A DNA stretch of 64,000 nucleotides from Bryobacteraceae bacterium (GTDB lineage: Bacteria; Acidobacteriota; Terriglobia; Bryobacterales; Bryobacteraceae): assembly GCA_030041495.1 (NCBI GenBank), contig JASHNT010000135.1, positions 1 to 64,000 of the forward strand. Reading direction: 5' to 3'. Under the pieces are notes generated by a model that worked only from the letters and a program-made list of their open reading frames with translations, made no database searches and was not told where the DNA came from. Position numbers and translations under genes: made by a program. The stretch's first letter is position 1, and the number at the start of each line of letters is the position of its first letter. Below are positions 35,967-45,001 of the stretch, piece by piece.

Positions 35967-36516
35967 TTGGCTCGATCATGGTGCAGGCCAAGGAAGGCCG
36001 CACGGCGGACGCGCAGGATGAGATGGCCGGCCTGCTTCGCCAGCGCCACCACCTGCAAGCGAACGAAGACGACGATTTCACCATTCGCAACATGGAGGAA
36101 GTTTGCCGCGCGCAGGAGAATTCGGCGCGCGTGATGTCGATTCTGCTGGCCGCCATCGCCTCCGTCTCACTGATCGTGGGAGGGATCGGAATCATGAACA
36201 TCATGCTGGTCTCGGTGACGAGCGCACCCGCGAGATCGGCCTGCGGCAAGCGGTGGGCGCGAAGACCACGGACATTCTGGCGCAGTTTCTGGCCGAGGCC
36301 GTGACGCTCTCGCTGGCCGGAGGCGCCGCCGGCGTGGCGACCGGAGTCGCCGCCAGCATGCTGATCTCCTATTTCGCGGATTGGTCGACGGTGATCAGTG
36401 CGACTGCAATCCTGGTGGCGTTTCTTTTTTCGGGATTGGTGGGAGTTTTTTTCGGGTATTATCCGGCGCGCAAGGCAGCGTATATGGATCCGATTGAGGC
36501 GCTGCGGTTTGAGTAG
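35966..36516 (+). pseudogene. macB-like ABC permease, only the C-terminal part, frameshifted
   Basis: Starting with VGSIMVQAKEGRT the sequence is the end of the MacB periplasmic domain (LLRQRHHLQANEDDDFTIRN), followed by the membrane segment SILLAAIASVSLIVGGIGIMNIMLVSVT. One base is missing at about 36220: the family reads TERTREIGLRQAVGA, and here the frame breaks exactly in this motif and resumes as TREIGLRQAVGAKTTDIL in the next frame, ending PIEALRFE at 36516. The ATPase domain and first membrane helix are absent. Together with the truncated macA it is a deletion fusion. Confidence 0.82.
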
Positions 36517-36577
36517 GCTGTGGATGCCCCATTATGGCGTAGTGCCCAGCCCCTTGTTGAACGGACAAACTTGCGAA

Positions 36578-36655
36578 TGGCGTCCCCAGGGGGATTCGAA
36601 CCCCCGTTACCGCCGTGAAAGGGCGATGTCCTAGGCCGGGCTAGACGATGGGGAC
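36578..36655 (-). tRNA. tRNA-Glu (anticodon UUC)
   Basis: Read on the minus strand the sequence starts GTCCCCATCGTCTAGCC and folds as a full cloverleaf: 7-bp acceptor (GTCCCCA with TGGGGAC), anticodon loop CTTTCAC with anticodon TTC, T-arm GGGGGTTCGAATCCCCC, discriminator G and an encoded CCA at 36580-36578. The tRNA body is 75 nt plus CCA. It is embedded between the macB remnant and bcp. Confidence 0.95.
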
Positions 36656-36712
36656 ACTAGGGTGGTCTGAAGTCTTCCGAAACCGGGCATGCCGGGCGGA
36701 CTGCCTCCGTTG

Positions 36713-36718
36713 ATTATA
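36713..36718 (-). promoter_or_regulatory. -10 box TATAAT upstream of tRNA-Glu
   Basis: On the minus strand TATAAT is at 36718-36713, 58 nt before the mature tRNA 5' end, implying a leader that is removed by RNase P. I see no convincing -35 at 16-18 nt; TTGTAA stands 21 nt away. Confidence 0.3.
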
Positions 36719-36754
36719 TCCAATCATTCGCAGTCCGCGTTACAATCACGGCAT

Positions 36755-37201
36755 ATGAGCCTCCAAGTGGGAGACCGCGCCCCCGAGATTCGCTCCGGCC
36801 AGTTCCAGCTCTCCAAGCTGCGCGGCAAGAGCGTGGTGATCTTCTTTTTTCCCAAGGCCGATACGCCGGGGTGCACGCGCGAGTCCTGCGCCTTCCGCGA
36901 CCTGAACAAGAAATTTGCCAAGCTGAACGCGGAAATCGTGGGCATCTCGCCGGACAAGAGCGAGGCGCAGGGAAAGTTCATCGCCAAGTACAACCTGCCC
37001 TACACGCTGGTGCCCGACCCCGAGCATTCCATCGCCGACGCTTACGGAGTCTGGAAAGAGAAGAAGAACTACGGGCGAACGTACATGGGCATTGAGCGGA
37101 CCACCCTGGTGGTGGACCCGCAAGGGAAAATCGCGAAAATTTATCCCAAGGTCAAAGTGGATGGCCACGCGGAGAAGGTTCTGGAATTGCTCCAGGCATA
37201 G
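36755..37201 (+). CDS. bcp: Thiol peroxidase Bcp (atypical 2-Cys peroxiredoxin)
   Basis: From the ATG at 36755 the protein has 148 residues. Cys40 in ADTPGCTRESCAF is the peroxidatic cysteine and Cys45, five residues later, the resolving one, as in E. coli Bcp. The chain continues with GISPDKSEAQGKFIAKYNLP and ends in ERTTLVVDPQGKIAKIYPKVKV. It reduces hydrogen peroxide and organic hydroperoxides with thioredoxin. TACAAT lies 8 nt before the ATG and no Shine-Dalgarno is seen, so it may be leaderless. The YtxH gene follows after 31 nt. Confidence 0.94.
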   Translation: MSLQVGDRAPEIRSGQFQLSKLRGKSVVIFFFPKADTPGCTRESCAFRDLNKKFAKLNAEIVGISPDKSEAQGKFIAKYNLPYTLVPDPEHSIADAYGVWKEKKNYGRTYMGIERTTLVVDPQGKIAKIYPKVKVDGHAEKVLELLQA

Positions 37202-37232
37202 CGCGGAGAAATCTCAACAGAGGAGAAAGAGC

Positions 37233-37508
37233 ATGGCTCAGGACAATGGCAGCAAACTGGTTTGGTTCGTGGCTGGAGTGGCGGTGGGCGCGACCGTGGC
37301 GCTGCTGTATGCTCCGCAGTCCGGCACCGCGACTCGCCGGTTGATCGGAAGGAAGGCTCGGCGTTCGGGCGAGGCCATTTCGGAGGCTGTATCGGACACC
37401 GGGCGCGACCTGATGGAGAAGGGCCGCGATCTCTACGAAAAAGGCCGCCGAGTGGCCGATGAGGCGGCGGAGTTGTTCGAGCGCGGACGCAGGATCGTGG
37501 AAGGGTAG
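37233..37508 (+). CDS. YtxH-like single-pass membrane protein
   Basis: The protein has 91 residues; AGGAG is 8 nt before the ATG. The membrane segment is at about 9-26 (LVWFVAGVAVGATVALLYAP), directly followed by the YtxH landmark PQSGTATRRLI and a long amphipathic helix with repeated MEKGRDLYEKGRRVADE. YtxH proteins are general-stress membrane proteins of unknown biochemistry. It lies behind bcp and may be stress-co-regulated with it. Confidence 0.8.
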   Translation: MAQDNGSKLVWFVAGVAVGATVALLYAPQSGTATRRLIGRKARRSGEAISEAVSDTGRDLMEKGRDLYEKGRRVADEAAELFERGRRIVEG

Positions 37509-37607
37509 CTACACGAGACAACGCGCGGCATAGCGTGGAAAAACCTGGTAAATTTGCCAGGGGCCGGCGGCTGAAACAAGCCGGATGCATAGGGGATCAA
37601 ACGTTCT

Positions 37608-37823
37608 ATGCAGCCGGCCCCCGATTGCGTACAAAGACGCGCGTTGTATGAGCGGTACCACGCCGCGCTGCGGGCCTACATCGACGCTACCGACGCTCTG
37701 GATCCCCTGGAGATCGGAAATGAGTTCGATCACGGCTATAACCTGGCCATGTGGGCCCGGCTGGAGTTCGAGCGCATCCGGGACAACTACAAGCGCCATA
37801 TGCAGCAGCACGGCTGCGGCTGA
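37608..37823 (+). CDS. Small hypothetical protein, alpha-helical
   Basis: The frame encodes 71 residues (MQPAPDCVQRRALYERYHAALRAYID start). It is predicted to be mainly helical, with charged Arg/Glu/Asp faces and an aromatic-rich second half (FDHGYNLAMWARLEFERIRDNYKRHM). No family is recognised. A basic amphipathic profile and codon use like the neighbours make it plausible as a gene, but there is no clear ribosome site. Confidence 0.45.
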   Translation: MQPAPDCVQRRALYERYHAALRAYIDATDALDPLEIGNEFDHGYNLAMWARLEFERIRDNYKRHMQQHGCG

Positions 37824-37919
37824 TCGCGGCTACCCCTGCATCGCGCCGCACTCCGAAATGCGCGCCCGCTTTTGCTGACGAATGTTTCATTTGGTCCTAA
37901 CCGTGCTATCGTCATGAAC

Positions 37920-40598
37920 ATGCGCCGCCTTTTGGCCGCCTTTACCGTAGTCTCTGCCTTGGCGGCGTTCGCCTCCGCGGAGACCATCCCGAGCCCAGAG
38001 CAGTACTTCGGATTCAAGATCGGCGCAGACCGCAAGATCGTCCGCTACGACAAGATGATCGCGTACTTCCAGAAGCTGGCCTCGGCCAGCGACCGAGTCT
38101 TGTACCGCAATCTCGGCTCGACCACCGGCGGCAATCCGTTCGTGATGCTGGAAATCGCTTCGCCCTCGACGATTCACAACCTGGATCATTACAAGACGCT
38201 GGAGCGCCGCCTCTACTTCCAGGGCGGCGACGTGCCTGAATCCGAGCGCGAACAAATCTTCCGCGACGGCAAAGCGGTGGTGCTGATCACCAACAACATT
38301 CATTCCACGGAAATCGGCTCATCCCAGATGGCCATCGAGTTGGCCTATAAGCTGGCCTCGGACAACTCGCCTGCGGTGCGCAAGATTCTGGATCAGGTGA
38401 TTCTGTTGCTGGTGCCGTCCGTCAATCCGGACGGGCAGATCAAGGTGACCGACTGGTACGACAAGTACCTGGGCACGCCGCAGGAAGGCAGTTCGCCGCC
38501 GTGGCTCTATCACACCTACGCCGGCCACGACGACAATCGCGACATGTTCCTCCTGTCGCTCAAGGAATCGCAACTGATGGCGCAGGTGCTGTGGCACGAT
38601 TGGTTCCCCTCCGTATGGCTGGATCAGCATCAGCAGGGTCCCGCCGGACCGCGCATGTTCACCATGCCTTCGGGCGATCCCATCAATCCCAACGTGCACC
38701 CGCTGATTTACCGCTGGAACTCGATATTCGGGCAGGTGCAAGCCGCCGCGCTCGAAGCCGCGGGCAAAACCGGCATCATGCACACTTCCACCTACACCAG
38801 CTTCTGGGAAGGCGCGATGGCCTGGTCCGGATGGTGGCATAACCAGGTGGGCCTGCTCACGGAAACCGCCAGTGCGCAGATTGCTTCGCCCATTGTGCAG
38901 GCGCGTGCGGAGCCGACGCAGCCGCTGCTTCCCGGGTTGCCGCATTCGGTCGAGATCGGATTGCCGCCGGTGGAAACGCCTCTCGGCGAACCCGGATTCG
39001 AGATTGGGCCTCCGCGCGACGTGACTCCGCGCGCCAATTATCCGCGGCCGTGGCTGGGCGGAACCTGGGCTCTTCACGATATCGTCGATTACGAGTTGAT
39101 CTCCAGCATGGCTCTACTCGAGTCCGCGGCGGATTCACGCGAGACGCTGTTGCGCCAGATTTATTCCATCAACTCGAACACCATCGAGGACGGACGCAAC
39201 GGCCGCATCGGTTTCGGCGACCGCGATCCTTCCTACGCCATCCTGATTCCGGCCGCGGGGCAACAGGATCAGAACGAAGTCATCGATCTACTGGACAAGC
39301 TGCGGCTGGGCGGCGTGGAGGTGTACCGCGCTCGCCGCGCCTTCATGAGCAATGGCGAGTCCTGGCCGGAAGGCACCTATGTGATCCCTCTGGCGCAGGT
39401 CTTTGGGCGCTACGCCAAGGATTTGTTGGAGGTCCAGGCCTATCCGGCCGGGCAGCGCGAGGCATCCCTCAACGGTTCCGACGGACCCTACGACGTATCG
39501 GCGTGGTCTCTCGGGAAACAATTCGGGGTCAAAACGATTTTCGCGCATGAAGCGCTTCCCAACGACTTACAACTGGACCCGGTGACGCTGAAGCTCAACT
39601 ACGTTCTGGATGCGGAGCGCAGCGGCGAAACCTTACGCTTCCCCTATACCGGAGCCCGCAGCGCGGTGGTAGTGAATCGCCTGCTGAAGGCGGGCGTGCA
39701 CCTGACCATGATCACGCCACACGGCCCCGGCGACGCGGTGATTCAGCTTCCTGCTTCCACCCAGGGGCCGGTCTGGTCCAACGCCACGCGCGGATTCGAC
39801 GTATCCGTCAAGAATATTTCCGCTCCGGAGGATTACGGCACCCCTCTGCGCCAGCCGCGCATCGGGGTGTATCAATCCTGGACCGCAAACATCGATGAGG
39901 GCTGGACTCGCCTGGTCTTGGATCAGTACGAATTCCCCTACACCACGCTGCACAACGCCGATGTCGCCGCGGGCCGCCTGCGCCCGCATTTCGATGCCAT
40001 CGTGCTGCCGGATCAAACCGCCAAAAGCATTTTGGAGGGCCAGACTTCGCTCACCATTCCTGCTGAATATCGCGGGGGGCTGGGCGAGAAGGGCTGGCAG
40101 GCGCTCAAGGATTTCGTCGATCAGGGCGGGACCTTGATCTCATTCGGCGACGCTTGCAATCTCCTGGTGGACCGGCTGCCGCTTCCGTTGAAGGAGCTGA
40201 AGCGCAGCCTCCTCGCGGAGCAACACGACGGACCCGGCGTGATTCTCAATCTCCAGGTCGATACCACCAATCCTCTGGGTTGGGGCATGGCGCGGAACAC
40301 CTTCGGCTTCTATTTGAACTCGCCATTCTTTGACGTGAGTGACGGGTTCGGCTCGCAGAAGGTGCGTGTGATCGCGCGCTATCCCAACGTATCCGTGGCC
40401 GCCTCCGGCTATCTCAAGGGCGAAGAATACATGCTGGGCCGCGCCGCGGTGGTTTCCGTCGACATGAATCCCGGCAAAGTGGTGCTGTTCGGCATCCGCC
40501 CGCAGCATCGCGCGCAGACCCACGCCACCTTTCCCATGATCTTCGACGCTCTGTACTGGTCGGCGGAAGGCGATCTAACTTCGGCCGCCACACAATAA
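37920..40598 (+). CDS. Secreted M14-family zinc carboxypeptidase with long C-terminal extension
   Basis: From the ATG at 37920 the protein has 892 residues and a signal peptide MRRLLAAFTVVSALAAFASA; ATG 37914 would add two residues. TGcTATCGT at 37904-37912 is directly upstream, so ATG 37920 fits a leaderless start. The zinc motif is NIHSTE (His128, Glu131), with PSVNPDGQ and a further His in WLDQHQQGP, and the catalytic Glu in GLLTETAS. Beyond about residue 400 is a long beta-rich region and a class I glutamine-amidotransferase-like block near 620-760 (VVLPDQTAK, GGTLISFGDACN). Such proteins are large exported peptidases of soil bacteria. Confidence 0.85.
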   Translation: MRRLLAAFTVVSALAAFASAETIPSPEQYFGFKIGADRKIVRYDKMIAYFQKLASASDRVLYRNLGSTTGGNPFVMLEIASPSTIHNLDHYKTLERRLYFQGGDVPESEREQIFRDGKAVVLITNNIHSTEIGSSQMAIELAYKLASDNSPAVRKILDQVILLLVPSVNPDGQIKVTDWYDKYLGTPQEGSSPPWLYHTYAGHDDNRDMFLLSLKESQLMAQVLWHDWFPSVWLDQHQQGPAGPRMFTMPSGDPINPNVHPLIYRWNSIFGQVQAAALEAAGKTGIMHTSTYTSFWEGAMAWSGWWHNQVGLLTETASAQIASPIVQARAEPTQPLLPGLPHSVEIGLPPVETPLGEPGFEIGPPRDVTPRANYPRPWLGGTWALHDIVDYELISSMALLESAADSRETLLRQIYSINSNTIEDGRNGRIGFGDRDPSYAILIPAAGQQDQNEVIDLLDKLRLGGVEVYRARRAFMSNGESWPEGTYVIPLAQVFGRYAKDLLEVQAYPAGQREASLNGSDGPYDVSAWSLGKQFGVKTIFAHEALPNDLQLDPVTLKLNYVLDAERSGETLRFPYTGARSAVVVNRLLKAGVHLTMITPHGPGDAVIQLPASTQGPVWSNATRGFDVSVKNISAPEDYGTPLRQPRIGVYQSWTANIDEGWTRLVLDQYEFPYTTLHNADVAAGRLRPHFDAIVLPDQTAKSILEGQTSLTIPAEYRGGLGEKGWQALKDFVDQGGTLISFGDACNLLVDRLPLPLKELKRSLLAEQHDGPGVILNLQVDTTNPLGWGMARNTFGFYLNSPFFDVSDGFGSQKVRVIARYPNVSVAASGYLKGEEYMLGRAAVVSVDMNPGKVVLFGIRPQHRAQTHATFPMIFDALYWSAEGDLTSAATQ

Positions 40599-40786
40599 GC
40601 CGGGTTTCTCCAGGCGCTTCATCCCGGAAATTCTCCGCTCATCACAATTCCACAGCGGCGAGCTCTGTTTTCGGTCATTCTATTCCCATCGGCACTTACA
40701 GTTCGGAGAAACCGGAGACCTCCACTTGGAGCCGCCACTACTGGCGCTACCAGATCTTCTTCTGGGCCGGTTACTCCGCTATCAGT

Positions 40787-41737
40787 TTGTCCTTCGCCGT
40801 CCGCTACGCGGGGTGGACCCCGGCCGTCATCACCGGCTACCTGCTCTATCCGTTCTACAGCATCGGTCTGACGCATGTGCTGCACCTGCGAATTCGACAC
40901 TGGAGCGGACTTCCCCGGCTGGGATGGAAGAGGGTCGTAACGTTGATCTTCGCCATGGCCGCCATCGGTCTGGCGCAGACCATGCTGATCGGCGTGGTCG
41001 ATGTGGCGTTTGAGGGAAAAGACAGCATCTTCTACCAGCCAGGATCGTTGCTCTACACGGCCTTGGGTACCACCTCTGCCACCGCGATGTGGGGTTTCCT
41101 TTACTGGTTTCGTCAAAGCCGGGATCAGCGGGGGCGGCTTCAACTGGCGCTACGCGAAGCGGAATTGCGCGCCTTGGAAGGCCAGATCAATCCGCATTTC
41201 CTGTTCAACTGCCTGAACTCGATCCGCGCTCTGGTCGCCGAGGATCCGGGCAAGGCCCAGGACATGATCACGCGGCTCGCCAACATCTTCCGCTACACGT
41301 TGCGCCGTGACTCAGCTCACACGGTGCCGCTGGCATCGGAAGTGGAAGTGGTTAGCGATTATCTGGCGTTGGAGGCCGCGCGCTTCGAAGAGCGCCTGCA
41401 GGTGAAGATGGAGATCGCGCCGGAGGCATGCCAGGCGCACGTTCCTCCCATGCTGCTGCAGACGCTGGTAGAGAATGCGCTCAAGCACGGCATTGCACCG
41501 CTTGCTTCCGGTGGAGACCTGCTGATCCGCGCGGAACGCACGCCCGATGCCGTTCGCATTCAAGTCGAAAATCCCGGACAGCTCGGCGAGAATGAAAGCT
41601 CCGCGGCGGAGCCGGGAGGATTGGGGCTGGCCAACACGCGCGAGCGTCTGAGGCTCCTCTACGGCGGCCGTGCGAGCTTGCATTTAGAGGACAAACCGGA
41701 CGGGCGCGTGATCGCCACGGTACTGATTCCCGTCTAA
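40787..41737 (+). CDS. LytS/YehU-type sensor histidine kinase (start uncertain)
   Basis: The only ATG/GTG/TTG start in the frame is TTG 40787 (316 residues), but related kinases begin some 25 residues earlier with a WRxYxxxxWxGY segment, and exactly such a sequence (WSRHYWRYQIFFWAGYSAIS) lies in frame upstream without a normal start codon. Membrane segments follow (TPAVITGYLLYPFYSIGL; VVTLIFAMAAIGLAQTMLI). The catalytic part has the phosphorylated His in QINPHFLFNCLNSI, N-box TLVENALKHGI and GGLGLANTRERLRLLYG. It pairs with the LytTR regulator at 43611. Confidence 0.82.
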   Translation: MSFAVRYAGWTPAVITGYLLYPFYSIGLTHVLHLRIRHWSGLPRLGWKRVVTLIFAMAAIGLAQTMLIGVVDVAFEGKDSIFYQPGSLLYTALGTTSATAMWGFLYWFRQSRDQRGRLQLALREAELRALEGQINPHFLFNCLNSIRALVAEDPGKAQDMITRLANIFRYTLRRDSAHTVPLASEVEVVSDYLALEAARFEERLQVKMEIAPEACQAHVPPMLLQTLVENALKHGIAPLASGGDLLIRAERTPDAVRIQVENPGQLGENESSAAEPGGLGLANTRERLRLLYGGRASLHLEDKPDGRVIATVLIPV

Positions 41738-41806
41738 ACCTTTCTGCGCCGTCCATCCGCATCTTTCGCCACCCATCACTTTCAGCACGGATCAGTCGAG
41801 GCACGG

Positions 41807-43582
41807 GTGCAGAATCGCTCCATGGAATACACCGGCACTTCACGAACCTTTCCGCCCCTCAGAAGGGCGCGTTGGTGGACTAGCGCTCCATGGCAACTCG
41901 GATCGATTCAGAAATTATCTGAGCCGCTCCGAATGTATTTGACGGGGTCATTTTTCCTCCTGGCTTCGCCAGTGCCGCTATTGGCCTGGATGATGTTTGC
42001 ATCGGGCGGCGTTACCGATGCGGTCGACTCCACCCTCCGCTGGATGGGCCTGTGGTTGCTCTATTGGCTTCCGTTGGGAATATTTTGGTCGAGCTGGAAG
42101 CGGGGGAAGTGGTCCCGCTTCTTTCTTGGCTTCGTCATTTCCCTCCCGTTGTACTTCATCGCTTTGGACGCCGTTTATCCCGCATTCGGCGGAAATTTCC
42201 AGCCGATGCTCGATGGCCGCTGGAAAATTTATCTGAGCGCGACGCCCCAGTTTTATATCCCCGCCTTCCTGCGGTTTCTCTTCAGCTCCCGGCGCACCGG
42301 AGTCTGGATCATGCGGATCTCCATGTGTCTCTTCGCCGCCGGCGTGGTTTTCCCCATCGGCGTAGCCGTGGCCTCAGCGTACACCTGGCCGAAAACGTCG
42401 GACCGCAGGTTGGCCATCGAGGGGGCGCACATCGTCGATGCCTCGGCCAAGCGCATTCTTGATGGACAGACCGTGTACATCCAAGATGGCCGCATCATCG
42501 AGATCGGAAACAGCTCCTTGCATCCGGATTGGCCACGCCTCAATGCCGGCGGATACCTCGTTCCCGGCTTGATCGACGTCCACACACATTTGCAATCGCC
42601 GGTCGAAGTTCGCCCAGGATTCAAATTCGGGTATATGCTGCGGTCGCTCATTTCCGGCTACGCTCCACAGCGGCGAGCCTATTTGGAAAACGGCGTGACC
42701 ACCATACGCGACCTCGGCGGTCCGGCTGTGAACGTGTTTAGAATGAGGCGCGAAATTCAAGCCAAGAAAATGCTGGGTCCGCGCTTGCTCGCCGCGGGCA
42801 GGCTGGTGACCTCGCCGCATGGACACCCCGTGAGCACGATCTGGACTCCTTCAGTTTCGCGCTCCAGCGCGATTCTGGCCTCGGACCAGACCGCAATGCT
42901 GGAGGGTCTGGATCGCAATTTTTCCGATGGCCCTCCCGACGTTGTGAAATTTGTCCATGGAACCATCGGCCGCGCCCACGAAGAGCTGAGCGCAGACCTG
43001 ATGGGTGCGGGAATTCGATGGGCCAAGGCCCATGGGTTAACCAGCGTGGTCCACGCGGAGACTCCCCTGGAGTTCGAGGATGCGATTCGCGCCGGCGCTG
43101 ATGGCGTTGAGCATGCCGCTTATCTGGGCAGCGTCCCGCCGGAGCTAGCGGCGCTGGTCTCGGAAAAGCGCCCGTTCATCGACCCGACCTTCGGTGAATA
43201 CGAGTCCGATCTCATCCTCCAAAGAACGCCGGAGGAGGAACGGGAAGCCAGTCTGGAGCGAAGCTACCAGTCGGTTCGAATATTGCGCCAGTCCGGAGCC
43301 AGAATCGTTATGGGCACCGATGCCCCAATGGTCGATTACGGCTCCGGCCTGCACGATGAGATGGCGCATTTCCTGCGCGCCGGTTTCGAACCGTGGCAGA
43401 TCCTCGCCATCGCCACCAAGGAAAACGCGGCCTACATTGGAAAATCCGCCGAGCTCGGCCAAGTGGCCGCAGGTCTCCGTGCGGACCTGGTGTTGGTGGA
43501 AAAGAATCCTTTGGAGGATTTAGAGACCCTGAGGAAGCCGGTCTGGACTATGCTGGATGGACAGATCATTGCTCACCAATGA
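41807..43582 (+). CDS. Membrane-anchored amidohydrolase (imidazolonepropionase/prolidase-like)
   Basis: From the GTG at 41807 (GAGG at 5 nt) the protein has 591 residues; ATG 41822 is the alternative. Residues 1-195 hold four to five membrane helices, for example MYLTGSFFLLASPVPLLAW and WMGLWLLYWLPLGIFW. The amidohydrolase part starts near 200: LAIEGAHIVDASAKRI, PGLIDVHTHLQSPV (HxH), SVVHAETPLE (His), GVEHAAYLG (His) and VMGTDAPMVD (Asp), a full metal site. It lies between the LytS kinase and LytTR regulator genes and is transcribed with them. The fusion with membrane helices is unusual; the helices may be a sensory or anchoring module. Confidence 0.8.
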   Translation: MQNRSMEYTGTSRTFPPLRRARWWTSAPWQLGSIQKLSEPLRMYLTGSFFLLASPVPLLAWMMFASGGVTDAVDSTLRWMGLWLLYWLPLGIFWSSWKRGKWSRFFLGFVISLPLYFIALDAVYPAFGGNFQPMLDGRWKIYLSATPQFYIPAFLRFLFSSRRTGVWIMRISMCLFAAGVVFPIGVAVASAYTWPKTSDRRLAIEGAHIVDASAKRILDGQTVYIQDGRIIEIGNSSLHPDWPRLNAGGYLVPGLIDVHTHLQSPVEVRPGFKFGYMLRSLISGYAPQRRAYLENGVTTIRDLGGPAVNVFRMRREIQAKKMLGPRLLAAGRLVTSPHGHPVSTIWTPSVSRSSAILASDQTAMLEGLDRNFSDGPPDVVKFVHGTIGRAHEELSADLMGAGIRWAKAHGLTSVVHAETPLEFEDAIRAGADGVEHAAYLGSVPPELAALVSEKRPFIDPTFGEYESDLILQRTPEEEREASLERSYQSVRILRQSGARIVMGTDAPMVDYGSGLHDEMAHFLRAGFEPWQILAIATKENAAYIGKSAELGQVAAGLRADLVLVEKNPLEDLETLRKPVWTMLDGQIIAHQ

Positions 43583-43610
43583 TTCTGGCGCGCCCCTCCG
43601 CAAAACAGCA

Positions 43611-44300
43611 ATGAAAGCCGTCATTATCGACGACGAACGCCTGGCCCGCGTGGAGCTGCGGCGCTTACTCGCCGCACATCCGGAGGTGGAGATCGCCGGA
43701 GAAGCGGGCCATGGGGAAGAAGCGATCGCGCGCATCTCGGAGCTTGCTCCCGATCTGATTTTCCTCGATATCGAGATGCCCGGCATGACCGGCTTCGAAC
43801 TGCTGGAACGCCTGGACGACGTGCCGCAAGTGATCTTCACCACCGGTTACGACCAATACGCCATCCGCGCCTTCGAGGTAAACGCGCTCGACTACCTGAT
43901 GAAGCCGATCGTTCCGGCCCGTCTGGCCGCGGCGCTTGAGCGCGTGCGGCCGTCCGGCGCGCCCAAGCCGCGCCTGGAACAGGTCTTCGTGCGCGACGGT
44001 GAGCGCTGCTGGATCGTGCGACTGGCCGACGTCTTCCTGATGGAATCCGAGGGCAACTATACGCGCCTGTGCTTCGGTAAGGAGCGGCCCCTGATCCGGC
44101 GGTCGCTCAACGCGCTCGAGGAGCAACTCGACTCGACCGTCTTCTTCCGCGCGAATCGGCGCCAAATCGTAAACCTCAACTGGGTCGAGCAAACCGAGGC
44201 AGGAGTCAGCGGAGCATTGGTGATGCGGCTGCGCGGCGGCGCGCACGTCGAAATCTCCCGCCGCGCGGCAGCACGCTTGCGCGAGTCTCTGAGCCTGTAG
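43611..44300 (+). CDS. LytTR-family response regulator
   Basis: From the ATG at 43611 the protein has 229 residues. The receiver has IIDDERLARVELRRLL, phospho-acceptor Asp in LIFLDIEMPGMTG and the Lys in DYLMKPIVP. The C-terminal LytTR DNA-binding domain shows VFLMESEGNYTRL and FFRANRRQIVNLNWV. It acts with the LytS-like kinase at 40787; target genes are unknown. 28 nt separate it from the amidohydrolase. Confidence 0.93.
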   Translation: MKAVIIDDERLARVELRRLLAAHPEVEIAGEAGHGEEAIARISELAPDLIFLDIEMPGMTGFELLERLDDVPQVIFTTGYDQYAIRAFEVNALDYLMKPIVPARLAAALERVRPSGAPKPRLEQVFVRDGERCWIVRLADVFLMESEGNYTRLCFGKERPLIRRSLNALEEQLDSTVFFRANRRQIVNLNWVEQTEAGVSGALVMRLRGGAHVEISRRAAARLRESLSL

Positions 44301-44350
44301 CCGGCGCTTTCGCCTGCGGTCCGGCGGCCGATAGTGTATAACCGTCTACA

Positions 44351-45001
44351 GTGCACCAAACGGCAAACCGCAATCGGAAGACCCGCTGGATCGCACTCGC
44401 GCTATGCATCGGCGTCTCCTGCCTCGCCGCGGAGAAGAACCGCGATTGGCAGACCGGGCAAGTGGTCCCATCCAAGGCGCAGGACGATCCCCGCATTCAC
44501 GCCATTGCCGGCTCCGGCAAAACCTACGTGGTTCGAGGAACGGCCGGGGCAGCGGAAGGCGCACTAGCCATTGGCGCCACCGTGCGCTTCGCGGTCGAGG
44601 GCAGCACCATGTATCTTTCCATCGCCGGAGGCGAATACAAGTTATCCGTGCTTGGGGCTACCGTGAATCCGTCGGCTCCCGTGCCCGTTGCTGCTGTTGC
44701 GGCGCCCTCTGTCCCATCGCCGCCTCCTGCCGCGGCCCCGCCTGCTCCTGCTCCGGCGGCAACTCCGCCCCCGCCGGCGAAAGCCGGGAAACCCTTGCTC
44801 GATCAAGCTCCGCTCGACAACGACGCGGTGGTCAAAATGATCGTGGGCGGCTTGAAGGAAGATACAGTGATCAGCGTAATCGAAGCCAGGCCAGGGAAGT
44901 ACTCGCTTAACCTGGAGGCACGCGCCGCGCTTCAGGCCGCCGGAGTTCCGCCTCGCGTCATCGGCGCGATGTCAGCCAAGATGGCCGCGCAGCAACACTA
45001 A
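44351..45001 (+). CDS. Secreted protein with Pro/Ala-rich linker and C-terminal helical domain
   Basis: The protein has 216 residues and starts with GTG 44351; TATAAC at 44337-44342 is 8 nt upstream, so it is probably leaderless. A signal segment is RWIALALCIGVSCLAA. The N-terminal domain is beta-rich (TYVVRGTAGAAEGALAIGATVRF), followed by a Pro/Ala-rich linker of about 45 residues and a compact helical domain NDAVVKMIVGGLKEDTVISVIEARPGKYSLN. That last domain recurs in many acidobacterial secreted proteins. Function unknown. Confidence 0.65.
   Translation: MHQTANRNRKTRWIALALCIGVSCLAAEKNRDWQTGQVVPSKAQDDPRIHAIAGSGKTYVVRGTAGAAEGALAIGATVRFAVEGSTMYLSIAGGEYKLSVLGATVNPSAPVPVAAVAAPSVPSPPPAAAPPAPAPAATPPPPAKAGKPLLDQAPLDNDAVVKMIVGGLKEDTVISVIEARPGKYSLNLEARAALQAAGVPPRVIGAMSAKMAAQQH

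Noticed and set aside
35966-36134. C-terminal continuation of the macA frame as a novel domain
   Set aside because: The Arg/Ala-rich tail is simply MacB coding sequence read in the wrong frame.
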